A stretch of DNA of 39,410 bases from Spirochaetaceae bacterium (GTDB lineage Bacteria > Spirochaetota > Spirochaetia > Treponematales > Breznakiellaceae): the NCBI GenBank assembly GCA_031277165.1, contig JAISLT010000088.1, positions 1-39,410 of the forward strand, read 5' to 3'. The notes beneath the pieces were generated by a model. That model ran no database searches. It saw nothing but the letters and a program-made list of their open reading frames with translations, and was not told where the DNA came from. How positions within the stretch are numbered: position 1 is the stretch's first letter; each line of letters begins with the position of its first letter. Positions 32,601 through 39,410 of the stretch are shown here, piece after piece. The translations under genes were made by a program, and so were the position numbers.

Positions 32601-33584
32601 GATACGTCGGACCTGGACCATGCCGCACCGGGGAATTATACGCTCATGGGAATTCTTAAAACCCTAAAGCCCTTTACCGATAAAACCGGAAAAGAAATGG
32701 CCTTCGGAACCCTGGAGGATTACCGGGGGGAGGTGGAGCTGGCCTTTTTTGGCGATGTCTGGGCGGAATGCCGGGACAGGATAAAAGAGGCGGATCTTAT
32801 CGCCCTCCAGGGCCGGCTGGATACCCGGCGAAGCAAGATAAGTGTCCAGGTGCAGGCGGTCCTTTCACCGGCGGATCTAAAACAAAAAAACGCCCTGGCT
32901 GCCTTCGGTTCCCCAAGCCAAAGCCTGGATCAGTACCGGACCGCCTGGGAACAAAGGGTAACCTTGGATATGGCGGATCTGAAAAACGCCCCGGAGGGGG
33001 AATATGTCCTTATTGGGTACATTACCCAGCTTCGCCGGCACATGGGCAAAAACCAAAAGGAAATGGCCTTTGCCACCCTGGAAGATTACCGGGGACGGAT
33101 CGATCTGGTGTTCTTTGCCCGAACCTGGGAAATTAACCAGGATAAGGTGGCGGAAAAAACCTGCATTGCCCTTAAGGGTAAACTCGATAAGAGCCGGGAA
33201 AAACCGGGCTTTATCGTTAGTTCCCTGCTGGATCTGGGAAAACTGAGGCGGAATGCCGCAGAGCCCGGCGAAGCCCCCCCGGAGGCTGACAAGAACGGGC
33301 CGGCAAAGCCCCGGATACCGGAGGAAAAAGCCGGCCCGGCCCGGCGGGCGGTACACATTAGGCTCCGCGGCGCCGCCGCAGGGAACGAAGAAAAACTCTA
33401 CCCCCTGCGAAACTACCTTATTGAGCATTCCGGCGGAACAACGGTATTTATCCATGTTCCCGCGGCGGAGGGGGCGGCAGAAACGGTGATCCGCGCCGCC
33501 GCCCAGCTTAGCATTGCGGCGGAAGAAGAGGACCTGGCGACCCTGGGGAGCAACCCCGCGGTGGCAAAAATATGGGTGGCGTAA
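29649..33584 (+). CDS. dnaE: DNA polymerase III alpha subunit
   Basis: A 1311-residue replicative polymerase, longer than the usual 1150-1180. The PHP domain begins at VDFVHLHVHSDYSLLDGAAP and keeps likely metal ligands (HLHVH, TDHGN, IGSEF, IQDHG, TNDVHF), so it may still hold metal. The polymerase core has PDFDVDFCNERR (about 411-422) and KMDFLGLKTLDL (Asp565), with GVIVYQEQVMQVAQ and FNKSHSAAYAVLAYRTAYLK further on. The C-terminus carries two related OB-fold modules (about 973-1065 and 1095-1190), each with KEMAF-TLEDYRG, which explains the extra length. No Shine-Dalgarno is seen before the ATG. The gene leads the dnaE-yggT-recG run. Confidence 0.95.
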   Translation: MVDFVHLHVHSDYSLLDGAAPVEKLAQRARELGMKHLALTDHGNLFGALKFLEACQGSADHPLKEGQQPVHAIIGSEFYTAPGSRFEKTGSETGNKYYHLILLANGEEGYRNLVKLSSYSYTEGFYYKPRIDDDLLSRYHRGLICLSACIAGELPSLILDGRTADAEKRALWFASLFGEGNFYLEIQDHGIPEQGRVNKALAEISRRTGLPLAATNDVHFLRREDATAQDVLLCIGTNKKRNDEKRMRFYGDDFYFKSGDEMAALFSEYPEAIANTVKIAERCVTSVPEPGPLLPDFQIPPGFNSPGDYLRSQTLEGLAKRYPGNEPRAEEARQRAEYELDVIIRMGFTGYFLIVADFINWAKEQGIAVGPGRGSGAGSIVAYALRITDLDPLKYQLLFERFLNPDRISMPDFDVDFCNERREEVIRYVTERYGKDRVAQIITFGTLKAKAVIKDVARVLDISLDESNMIAKLIPEDPKITLEKALAQESRLKDLAEQPRYAELFSIARKLEGKNRHASFHAAGIVIGKTDLTDYAPLYRDPKTGAIAIQYTMDVIESRGLVKMDFLGLKTLDLLNHTEELVHRRGLAYSDFSIETIPERDEATFAMLGEGKSAGIFQFESEGMQKVLRDAKPTCVEDLIALNALYRPGPMAFIPQFVDSKHGRRTIEYPDPALTDILKETYGVIVYQEQVMQVAQRIAGYSLGQADILRRAMGKKKMEVMVKEKAQFIAGARERGCSEKKAGEIFEILVPFAGYGFNKSHSAAYAVLAYRTAYLKANFPAEFMAANLTNEIASVDKLPHYIDEARKMGISIDPPDINRSDKYFTVVEGRIVYGFFGIKGIGEGPADEIILRRQEGPYKNFMNFLDRVTLQSNQAQQHIVSRKVIELLIKTGAFDSFGVNRSTLLANMEAAVEYAQNKKDETRFGQVSLFVDTGEKTFPDFKFVQMPEMDRMEQLTIERDLIGFYFSGHPLDDYREEWKQYVKLDTSDLDHAAPGNYTLMGILKTLKPFTDKTGKEMAFGTLEDYRGEVELAFFGDVWAECRDRIKEADLIALQGRLDTRRSKISVQVQAVLSPADLKQKNALAAFGSPSQSLDQYRTAWEQRVTLDMADLKNAPEGEYVLIGYITQLRRHMGKNQKEMAFATLEDYRGRIDLVFFARTWEINQDKVAEKTCIALKGKLDKSREKPGFIVSSLLDLGKLRRNAAEPGEAPPEADKNGPAKPRIPEEKAGPARRAVHIRLRGAAAGNEEKLYPLRNYLIEHSGGTTVFIHVPAAEGAAETVIRAAAQLSIAAEEEDLATLGSNPAVAKIWVA

Positions 33585-33585
33585 T

Positions 33586-34170
33586 ATGTCCTACGTAATA
33601 AACGTCCTGGCGGGAATTGTCAGCGTATATATGTTCCTTATTTTTATCCGGATCCTTCTTACCTGGTTTCCCGGGGCCAACTTTGGCAGACCCTTTGTTT
33701 TTTTATGCCATATCTGCGATCCCTATCTTAACTGGTTCCGCCGGTTCCGGCCCTTTAAAAACAGCCCCATCGATTTTTCTCCCCTTATGGCCCTGGCCGC
33801 TTTATCCCTGTGCCACCGGATCCTCCTTATCTGGGGAGCCACGGGGCGAAGCAGCCTTAGCGTTGTTTTGATCCTGCTCCTTAATGCGCTGTGGTCCATC
33901 GTTGCCTGGATAGTGGGGTTCTTCATCGTGATCCTTATCCTTCGCCTGGCGGCCTACCTGGGAAACTTCAACATCTACTCCCCCTTCTGGCGTTTTGTGG
34001 ATCTTATTGCCCAGCCCATAATGTACCGCATCTCCAACATCTTTTTCCCATCCAGAATTGTGCATTATCTTTTTCGGATACTTTTTTCTATTGTTGTCCT
34101 GGCCCTTGCCGCCGTTCTGTTTCGCAGCCTCTTGTACTTTGGCGCCAGGCTGCTTTCGGCGCTTTTCTGA
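33586..34170 (+). CDS. YggT-family integral membrane protein
   Basis: A 194-residue membrane protein. The ATG at 33586 follows the dnaE stop by one base, with GGGTGG upstream. Two YggT-like halves are seen: LIFIRILLTWFPGANFG, then DPYLNWFRRFRPFKNSPIDFSPLMALAAL, and a second set with FWRFVDLIAQPIMYRISNIFF. Four or five membrane segments are likely. YggT proteins are linked to cell-envelope and division functions in several bacteria and to osmotic tolerance in Escherichia coli, without a defined activity. The gene is sandwiched between two DNA-replication genes and overlaps recG (TGATG). Confidence 0.82.
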   Translation: MSYVINVLAGIVSVYMFLIFIRILLTWFPGANFGRPFVFLCHICDPYLNWFRRFRPFKNSPIDFSPLMALAALSLCHRILLIWGATGRSSLSVVLILLLNALWSIVAWIVGFFIVILILRLAAYLGNFNIYSPFWRFVDLIAQPIMYRISNIFFPSRIVHYLFRILFSIVVLALAAVLFRSLLYFGARLLSALF

Positions 34171-36371
34171 TGTTTCTGCGGGAACTTACGGGATCCCCCG
34201 CCGCCCTGCGGGGGGTGGGTCCCTCTTTGCAGAGGACCCTCGCCAATTCGGGGATTTACAGCATCGCCGCCCTTCTTAGCCGGTACCCCCGGGATTGGGA
34301 AGACCGCAGCCGCAGGGTCCCCCTTAAGGACTGGGCCAAGGGCCCGGTATGTACCACCGTAAAAATTCTGGCCCAGGATTGGTTTGGCTGCGGCCCCATG
34401 AAGACCTTAAAAATCCATGTGGAAGACGAAAGCGCCCGGGGGGTGCTGATCTGCTTTAACCGGCCGTTTCTGCGGCACCAGTTGACGGTAGGAAAGAGCT
34501 GCCGGCTTTGGGGAAGGTTCTACCACAAGTACGGGGAACTTCAATCAACGGCCTTCGAGACCGGGGCCGGGGGAACATCCAAACACTTTGGGACTATTCT
34601 GCCGGTATATCCCTTGTCGGGGGAATTAAGCGGCGCCCCCCTCCGGAGCCAAAACATGCTCCGGCGTCTTATGCAAACGGCGCTGGATCAATACGGAAAG
34701 ACCCTGGAAGACGAGCTCCCGCCGGATCTAATCCGCCGGGATTCCCTGCTTTCTAAAGCCCAGGCCCTGCGGACCATACATTTCCCCCCCTCCATGGAAG
34801 CCCTGGAATTGGCAAAAAAGACCTTAATTTTTGAAGAGCTTTTTTATCTTGAAGTACTGGTGGGCAAACGGGCCCTGGAACGGAAAAAGACCCCCCGTCC
34901 GGCGGTTTCGCCGCCGGGTTTTTCTTCCCTTCAACAGCAGCTTCTGGACCGTCTGCCCTTTACCCTTAGCCCAGGACAGAAAACGGCAATTATGGAAATT
35001 AACGCGGACCTTTCCGGCCCCTATCCCATGGCCCGGCTGCTGCAGGGGGACGTGGGGTCCGGCAAAACCCTGGTGGCGTTCTTGGCCGCACTTAAGGTTA
35101 TTGAAGGGACCGGACAGGCGGCAATTATGGCGCCCACGGAACTGCTCGCCCGGCAGCATGCGGAAAACGCCGCCCGGCTTTTGGAACCCCTGGGGCTTAG
35201 GCCCGCATATCTAACCGGGAAGCTTACCGGCAAAACCGGGCGGGCCCAGCTTCTTAAGGCCCTGGCAGAGGGAGAGATCGATATTGTCCTTGGAACCCAT
35301 GCCCTCTTTTCAAAGGATGTGGTCTACCGGAACCTTCAACTGGTAATTGTGGATGAACAGCACCGCTTTGGGGTTACCCAGCGGCAGGCCATTGTGGCCA
35401 AGGGTTCCCCCCGGGGCATCCCGGACCTTCTTATGATGAGCGCCACCCCCATCCCCCGGACCCTGGCATTGACAGTTTTTGGGGACCTGGATGTTTCGGT
35501 CATCGCCGGCATGCCCCCGGGCAGAAAACCCGTAAAGACCCACCTGGCAAAAGAATCAAACGCCGGAAAGGTCTACGACTTTGTCCGGAAAGAACTGGAA
35601 GCGGGGGCCCAGGCTTATTTTGTGTATCCCCTTATTGGGGACGAGGAAACCGGGACGGAGGAACCGGCGGAAGCCCCCGGCGCGGAACCCCCGGGCCGGG
35701 GCCTTAAGGATGCGGTACATATGGCGGAAGAGCTGGAACGGATATTTTCCCCATACCCTGTGGGGCTGATCCATTCCAAACTTGAGGATGAACAAAAGCG
35801 GGCCGTCATGGAATCCTTCCGCCGGGGAGAAAGCAAAATACTGGCCGCCACCACCGTGGTGGAAGTGGGAGTGGACGTGCCCAGCGCTTCCTGCATGGTG
35901 ATTCACCATGCGGAACGGTTCGGCCTTTCCGCCCTGCACCAGCTTCGGGGACGGGTGGGCCGGGGACAGGATCAGGCCTATTGTTTTCTTATTTATTCAG
36001 AAAATCACAGCCCGGAACAGTACGGTGGCGGCAAGACCGGCGGTTCTGCGGATCCCCCGGGGGAAATACCGCCGGCCCTTACCGAGGAGGGCAAGCGGCG
36101 CCTAAAGGTTATGCTGGAATCTAACGACGGTTTTGTTATTGCCGAGGAAGACCTTAAACTCCGGGGGCCGGGGCAGATCGCGGGGATTGAACAATCCGGC
36201 TATTTAAAGCTTGGCATGGCCGATCCGGTCCGGGATGCGGATCTGCTAATCCGCGCCCGGAATGACGCCTTTGCCATATTGGAAAAGGACCCCGCCTTTC
36301 TTCTGCCCGAACACCGCCCGGTGGCAGAGGTTCTGGAAAGGGCGCCCCCCTTTACAGAAGTGGGCCTGTAG
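34170..36371 (+). CDS. recG: ATP-dependent DNA helicase RecG
   Basis: A 733-residue helicase. The ATG at 34170 lies in a TGATG overlap with the previous stop; the open frame upstream of it is a shadow. The N-terminal wedge starts GVGPSLQRTLANSGIYSIAALLSRYPRDWEDR. Helicase motifs are intact: GDVGSGKT (293-300), APTELLARQHA, DEQHRFG (395-401), MSATPIPRTLAL, and AATTVVEVGVDVP with QLRGRVGRG. It remodels stalled forks and Holliday junctions. An acidic, Pro/Gly-rich insert (ETGTEEPAEAPGAEPPG) and another near GGGKTGGSADPPGE make it a little longer than the family norm of about 690. Confidence 0.95.
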   Translation: MFLRELTGSPAALRGVGPSLQRTLANSGIYSIAALLSRYPRDWEDRSRRVPLKDWAKGPVCTTVKILAQDWFGCGPMKTLKIHVEDESARGVLICFNRPFLRHQLTVGKSCRLWGRFYHKYGELQSTAFETGAGGTSKHFGTILPVYPLSGELSGAPLRSQNMLRRLMQTALDQYGKTLEDELPPDLIRRDSLLSKAQALRTIHFPPSMEALELAKKTLIFEELFYLEVLVGKRALERKKTPRPAVSPPGFSSLQQQLLDRLPFTLSPGQKTAIMEINADLSGPYPMARLLQGDVGSGKTLVAFLAALKVIEGTGQAAIMAPTELLARQHAENAARLLEPLGLRPAYLTGKLTGKTGRAQLLKALAEGEIDIVLGTHALFSKDVVYRNLQLVIVDEQHRFGVTQRQAIVAKGSPRGIPDLLMMSATPIPRTLALTVFGDLDVSVIAGMPPGRKPVKTHLAKESNAGKVYDFVRKELEAGAQAYFVYPLIGDEETGTEEPAEAPGAEPPGRGLKDAVHMAEELERIFSPYPVGLIHSKLEDEQKRAVMESFRRGESKILAATTVVEVGVDVPSASCMVIHHAERFGLSALHQLRGRVGRGQDQAYCFLIYSENHSPEQYGGGKTGGSADPPGEIPPALTEEGKRRLKVMLESNDGFVIAEEDLKLRGPGQIAGIEQSGYLKLGMADPVRDADLLIRARNDAFAILEKDPAFLLPEHRPVAEVLERAPPFTEVGL

Positions 36372-36408
36372 AACCGCGGTCATTTAGCGCCGGGCAGACG
36401 GGGAATTC

Positions 36409-36437
36409 TTGCGAAATTTTTAAAAACACTGTATACT
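36409..36437 (+). promoter_or_regulatory. Promoter for the aldo/keto reductase gene
   Basis: TTGCGA (36409-36414), a 17-base spacer and TATACT (36432-36437) give a good sigma-70-like promoter, starting a leader of about 155 bases. Confidence 0.55.
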
Positions 36438-36539
36438 GCCGGTTAATTGGATAGAACAGGGCGGTGTGCGGTTCTTCCATGGCTGTTCCAAAACCAATGG
36501 GGTTTGGGGAAAGCTCCATGGCTTAACAAAAAAATGGAC

Positions 36540-36570
36540 CTGCGGGATAACCCGGCTTCTTATCCCGCAG
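36540..36570 (+). promoter_or_regulatory. Perfect 11-bp stem-loop in the leader
   Basis: CTGCGGGATAA and TTATCCCGCAG flank a 9-base loop (CCCGGCTTC), ending 29 bases before the ATG. It could be an operator or an RNA hairpin controlling translation or stability. No U-tract follows, so it is not a standard attenuator. Confidence 0.5.
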
Positions 36571-36599
36571 ATGCCCGAAGAAATTGGCGGAGAAATTGT

Positions 36600-37685
36600 A
36601 TGATCTACAGGGAATACGGAAAAACAGGCAAGAAGGTCTCCCTTCTGGGTTTTGGGGGAATGCGCTTCCAGCATATAGACGACCATGACGAATGTATCCG
36701 GATGATGGTAAGTGCCGCCGAGGGGGGCGTTACCTACTTTGACACCGCCCCGGCCTATTTTGGGGTTAAGAGTGAAACCGTCTTTGGTGAGGGTCTGGCG
36801 GAACTTCGCCGCTTAAAGCTTCCGTATTATGTATCCACAAAAACCTTTAAAACCACAGAGAAGGATATACGGGAAGAAATAGAAGCCCAGCTTGGACGGC
36901 TGGGCGTGGCCGCCATTGATTTTTACCATGTGTGGTGTATCACCAGCCCCAGCAACTGGGCTTCCCGTAAAAGAGACGGGATCCTCGATACCCTTCTTAA
37001 ACTTAAAGAAGAGGGCCTTATCGGGCACATCTGCGTTTCCAGCCACCTTATCCAGGAAGAGATCGAAACCCTGCTTATGGAGGGGGTTTTTGAGGGAGTC
37101 CTCTTTGGCTATTCGGCCTATAACTTTAAAACCAGAGAAAAGGCCTTTAACGCTATCCGGGCAAAGCACCTTGGGGCAGTGGTGATGAATCCCCTGGGGG
37201 GCGGGATCATTCCGGAACATCCTGAACTATTCGGTTTTATCCGGCGACCCGGGGAAACCCCCGTCACCGGGGCCCTGCGGTTTCTTTGGGATCACCGGGA
37301 TATTACAAGCACCCTGGTGGGATTCCGGGTTGAACAGGACGTGGCCGATGCTCTGGAGGCCATGGCGGATTACAAACCCAGGACCGAAGAAGAACTGGCG
37401 GCGGTTAAAGAAAGCGCCGGTGCTTCCTTTGAAGGAATATGTACCGGCTGCGCCTACTGCGACGATTGTCCCCAGGAAATTCCCATTCCCCGTTACATGG
37501 ATGCGTATAACCAAAAACTCCTTGCCAAGGACGGCGACGCCGCCTTAAAGCATCGGCTTAACATACATTGGAATATCCCCTTCTCCGGAGCGGGAAACTG
37601 CGTGGCCTGCGGTCAATGCGAAGGCGCCTGCACACAGCACCTTCCGATTATTAAGCGCCTGGAGTACATCGCCGGGCTTTCATAG
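36600..37685 (+). CDS. Aldo/keto reductase with C-terminal Fe-S cluster motifs
   Basis: A 361-residue protein. The ATG at 36600 follows GGCGGAG and starts the typical AKR sequence MIYREYGKTGKKVSLLGFGG; the frame upstream is not conserved. The tetrad is visible: Asp and Tyr in YFDTAPAYFG, Lys in VSTKTF and His in DFYHVWCI. The C-terminal part carries two cysteine motifs, CTGCAYCDDCPQEIPI and CVACGQCEGACTQHLPI, as in ferredoxin-like domains of 4Fe-4S aldo/keto reductases common in anaerobes. The substrate is unknown. A perfect 7-bp stem-loop (37672-37690) spans its stop codon. Confidence 0.9.
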   Translation: MIYREYGKTGKKVSLLGFGGMRFQHIDDHDECIRMMVSAAEGGVTYFDTAPAYFGVKSETVFGEGLAELRRLKLPYYVSTKTFKTTEKDIREEIEAQLGRLGVAAIDFYHVWCITSPSNWASRKRDGILDTLLKLKEEGLIGHICVSSHLIQEEIETLLMEGVFEGVLFGYSAYNFKTREKAFNAIRAKHLGAVVMNPLGGGIIPEHPELFGFIRRPGETPVTGALRFLWDHRDITSTLVGFRVEQDVADALEAMADYKPRTEEELAAVKESAGASFEGICTGCAYCDDCPQEIPIPRYMDAYNQKLLAKDGDAALKHRLNIHWNIPFSGAGNCVACGQCEGACTQHLPIIKRLEYIAGLS

Positions 37686-37690
37686 CCCGG
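37672..37690 (+). terminator. Hairpin spanning the aldo/keto reductase stop codon
   Basis: CCGGGCT and AGCCCGG flank TTCAT, and the TAG stop lies in the stem. No U-run follows, so this may stabilise the mRNA end rather than terminate it. Confidence 0.35.
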
Positions 37691-37817
37691 ATGAATCCAT
37701 GGATCCGTGCTGCGCTGCGTAAAAAACGGACCATGGCAGACGGAATGCCGTACTTTAAAATGTCTGTAGGCCCGGTATCCCTTTTCGGCTGGATTAATTT
37801 TGAGACAATGCGGCATC

Positions 37818-37846
37818 TTGCATTTTGTTCCCCAGTTTTATACACT
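37818..37846 (+). promoter_or_regulatory. Possible promoter for the DRTGG-folate gene pair
   Basis: TTGCAT (37818-37823), 17 bases, then TACACT (37841-37846), about 20 bases before the ATG at 37866. The hexamers match only in part. The rest of the gap from 37686 holds no visible gene. Confidence 0.35.
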
Positions 37847-37865
37847 TGTAATGACGGGGGTAACT

Positions 37866-38222
37866 ATGACCGTATTGGAAGCCGTTTCTCTCTTGAACGG
37901 ACAGTTTTTTTGCGGCGAAGACAAGGCGGAACAGGAAATTATTTCCGCCTGTGGTTCGGATCTGATGAGTGATGTGATGGCTTTTGTAAAAGAGGGGGTT
38001 TTGCTTTTAACCGGCTTGGTTAATCCCCAGGTTATTAGGACCGCCGAACTTTTGGACATTAAGTGTATTATCTTTGTTAGAGGCAAAACCCCCGGAATGG
38101 ATATGGTGGATATGGCCAGGGAGTCGGATATTATTCTGGGGGGAACAAAGCTCCCCATGTTTATTGCCTGCGGTAAACTCTACGAAGCGGGCCTTAAGGC
38201 CGGCGGGACCAGGCTTATTTAG
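37866..38222 (+). CDS. DRTGG-domain protein
   Basis: A 118-residue soluble protein. The ATG at 37866 follows GGGGG; the longer reading from 37800 adds a poor N-terminus. It matches the stand-alone DRTGG fold found in anaerobes: MTVLEAVSLLNGQFFCGE, ACGSDLMSDVMAFVKEGVLLLTGLVNPQ, RTAELLDIKCIIFVRGKTPG and ACGKLYEAGL. This fold resembles CBS-associated regulatory modules and may bind a nucleotide or phosphorylated ligand. Such proteins often lie near serine kinase or hydrogenase genes, neither seen here. The next gene starts 4 bases after its stop. Confidence 0.8.
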   Translation: MTVLEAVSLLNGQFFCGEDKAEQEIISACGSDLMSDVMAFVKEGVLLLTGLVNPQVIRTAELLDIKCIIFVRGKTPGMDMVDMARESDIILGGTKLPMFIACGKLYEAGLKAGGTRLI

Positions 38223-38226
38223 GCCC

Positions 38227-38928
38227 ATGCCCCCGCCGGAAAAAGAAACCTTCCGCAAAAAAATAAAAACACTCCTGGCTTCCGTTTCCCCGGAGGTTTT
38301 TACCGCCGCCGGCCTGGAGGCGGCCCGGTACCTTACCGGCGGGGAACATGGGGAAAAGGAGGGAGGGGAGAGCCATCCCCCAGGATCCCCGCGGGGTATA
38401 CCGGGCTGGACGCGGTTCCGTTCGGTTCTGGTCTTTGCCTCCCTGCCCGGCGAAATAAACACCGGCCCCCTTATGGAGGCGGTTCTGGGGCAGGGAAAGG
38501 GGCTCTTTGCCCCCCGCCTTAGCGGAGCCCCCGATGGGCCCCAGGGGAAAGAGAAAGCCCTTATATTTTACCGGGTTCCCCGGGCCGGCGGCCCCTGGCA
38601 GGCCGGGCCCTTCGGCATTAGGGAACCTGCCCCCAGGGCGGATTGGCGCCTGGGGCCGAAGGATTTTCCCGCCCTGGTGATGGTCCCCGGCCTGGCCTTT
38701 GACCGGCGGGGCGGACGCTTGGGCCGGGGCGGGGGGTACTACGACCGTTTTCTACGATGTCTGGATTCGGGCCGGGGGGATTTTCCCGGGGGGCTTTCTT
38801 TTACCGCCTGCGGTCTATGCCTGGAACTTCAACTGACAGAGTCCGTGCCGGTGGAAGGCCACGACAGAAAAATGGACATGATCCTTACAGAAAAGAGATT
38901 AATTCCCTGCGATAAAACGCCCCTGTAG
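38227..38928 (+). CDS. 5-formyltetrahydrofolate cyclo-ligase
   Basis: A 233-residue enzyme that converts 5-formyl-THF to 5,10-methenyl-THF with ATP, returning stored folate to one-carbon metabolism. The family signature GRLGRGGGYYDRFL is present, as are the KKIKTLLASVSPE N-terminus, VLVFASLPGEINTGPLM and the C-terminal VPVEGHDRKMDMILTEKRLI. The ATG at 38227 is used because upstream codons overlap the DRTGG gene. An insert (GEHGEKEGGESHPPGSPRG) lengthens it beyond the usual 190-200 residues. It appears co-transcribed with the DRTGG gene. Confidence 0.9.
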   Translation: MPPPEKETFRKKIKTLLASVSPEVFTAAGLEAARYLTGGEHGEKEGGESHPPGSPRGIPGWTRFRSVLVFASLPGEINTGPLMEAVLGQGKGLFAPRLSGAPDGPQGKEKALIFYRVPRAGGPWQAGPFGIREPAPRADWRLGPKDFPALVMVPGLAFDRRGGRLGRGGGYYDRFLRCLDSGRGDFPGGLSFTACGLCLELQLTESVPVEGHDRKMDMILTEKRLIPCDKTPL

Positions 38929-39041
38929 ATTGTACCCCCTAAAACCTTAGGCAGCACCACCACCAAGGCGAAGAATCCGAAGAAGGAAAGAAAAAAGAGA
39001 TAGTTATGGAAAAGCTGCTTTGGGGCTGTTAAAAAGACCCT

Positions 39042-39169
39042 GTCAACAGGTTAAACACAACACAAAAAAGTCCACTGATTACACAAATTACACGGATTTT
39101 TGTACAAAATCCCCTCTGAATCTGTAAAAATCCGTGTACTTTGTGGACATAAATTCTTAACCTGTTGAC
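39042..39169. repeat. MITE-like 128-bp palindromic element
   Basis: The ends are perfect 13-bp inverted repeats: GTCAACAGGTTAA (39042-39054) and TTAACCTGTTGAC (39157-39169). Inside, ACACGGATTTTT (39090-39101) pairs with AAAAATCCGTGT (39126-39137) and GTCCAC with GTGGAC. The ACACGGATTTTT-type core recalls short repeats seen in many anaerobic bacteria. No transposase is encoded, so it would be mobilised in trans. Confidence 0.6.
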
Positions 39170-39252
39170 CGTGGTTAAAGAAATATAAAAGCAACGGCTA
39201 TCGAGAGTTGGAACCGGTCGGGACGGGTCTTTGCCTGGACTAAAACCGGCCG

Positions 39253-39281
39253 ATGAGCCTCCGCAGAGCAGAGCTCTGCGG
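39253..39281. repeat. REP-like palindromic repeat, copy 2
   Basis: ATGAGCCTCC precedes a perfect 8-bp stem CCGCAGAG/CTCTGCGG around a CAGAG loop. GAGCCTCCG recurs inverted at 39308-39316 as CGGAGGCTC. Confidence 0.65.
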
Positions 39282-39383
39282 TATCTTAAGTTTTGCCTTT
39301 GTTCGAACGGAGGCTCGTTCGATAGGAAGTTTATTATACCGTCTGGTTTAATACCAGATTTTGTAAGCATTGCGTTATTTCAG

Positions 39384-39410
39384 CCGCAGCAGAGCTGCGG
39401 GGTATTAAAC
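39384..39410. repeat. REP-like palindromic repeat, copy 3 (runs off the edge)
   Basis: CCGCAG/CTGCGG with loop CAGAG, followed by GGTATTAAAC, the same tail that follows copy 1. The element continues past the window. Confidence 0.6.

Larger units (their letters stand above)
36372..36599. other. Intergenic leader of the aldo/keto reductase gene
   Basis: This 228-base gap holds a promoter (36409-36437) and about 160 bases of leader with a strong stem-loop at 36540-36570. The leader contains an inverted repeat GAACAG/CTGTTC and two CCATGGCT words. The length and pairing suggest post-transcriptional control, but no known riboswitch class is recognised. Confidence 0.4.
38929..39410. other. Non-coding, repeat-filled end of the window
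   Basis: No gene is supported; a 113-codon minus-strand frame at 39029-39370 only reads through palindromic repeats. The tract holds a MITE-like palindrome (39042-39169), REP-like hairpins (39253-39281 and 39384-39410) and an inverted partner of the copy-1 tail (39341-39353). Between 38929 and 39030 nothing is recognised. Confidence 0.5.

Noticed and set aside
39029-39370. 113-codon minus-strand open frame
   Set aside because: It runs across the MITE-like and REP-like palindromes, has no ribosome-binding site and no recognisable protein character.

Overview
The window looks like a piece of chromosome from a spirochaete, most likely a Treponema-like member of the gut group. This is inferred from the many lipoproteins with relaxed lipoboxes, a giant secreted protein resembling the spirochaetal 'longest protein' family (TIGR04388-like), and a NADase-type glycan-binding lipoprotein. 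The coding DNA is GC-rich and densely packed, with overlapping stop and start codons. Short AT-rich, repeat-filled islands interrupt it.

Layout. (1) 1-1108, plus strand: the tail of a membrane protein, an intact DUF2141-type secreted protein, then gene debris (a broken outer-membrane barrel gene and the 3' end of a NitT/TauT-type ABC permease). (2) 1245-11185, minus strand: a 2931-residue secreted, coiled-coil-rich protein, coupled by an ATGA overlap to a lipoprotein. (3) 11360-25752, minus strand: one apparent operon of about 14.4 kb. In transcription order it encodes three lipoproteins, a TolC-like outer-membrane channel, a lipoprotein membrane-fusion protein, two Ig-like-domain lipoproteins and two different 1010-residue RND permeases. 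It reads as a tripartite envelope exporter with five accessory lipoproteins. A palindrome-rich insert sits between the fusion-protein gene and the first Ig-like lipoprotein gene and appears to have rewritten that gene's 5' end. (4) 25948-26910, plus strand: a beta-hydroxyacid dehydrogenase. (5) 26946-27586: tRNA-Pro(GGG) followed by an AT-rich island with a 12-bp perfect hairpin, a large bulged hairpin and a palindromic repeat whose relatives lie at the right edge of the window. (6) 27587-29544, minus strand: a signalling operon of a V4R-domain sensor, a GGDEF diguanylate cyclase and a DUF6941 protein. (7) 29649-36371, plus strand: dnaE, a YggT-family gene and recG, tightly packed. (8) 36600-38928, plus strand: an aldo/keto reductase with two Fe-S motifs, a DRTGG-domain protein and 5-formyltetrahydrofolate cyclo-ligase. 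(9) 38929-39410: non-coding DNA with a MITE-like palindrome and REP-like hairpins.

The least ordinary parts are the giant protein with its lipoprotein partner, the lipoprotein-rich RND operon (both permeases lack one TM4 aspartate and the TM10 lysine), and the dispersed palindromic repeats, one of which lies inside the efflux operon. I see no CRISPR array, transposase, integrase or rRNA.
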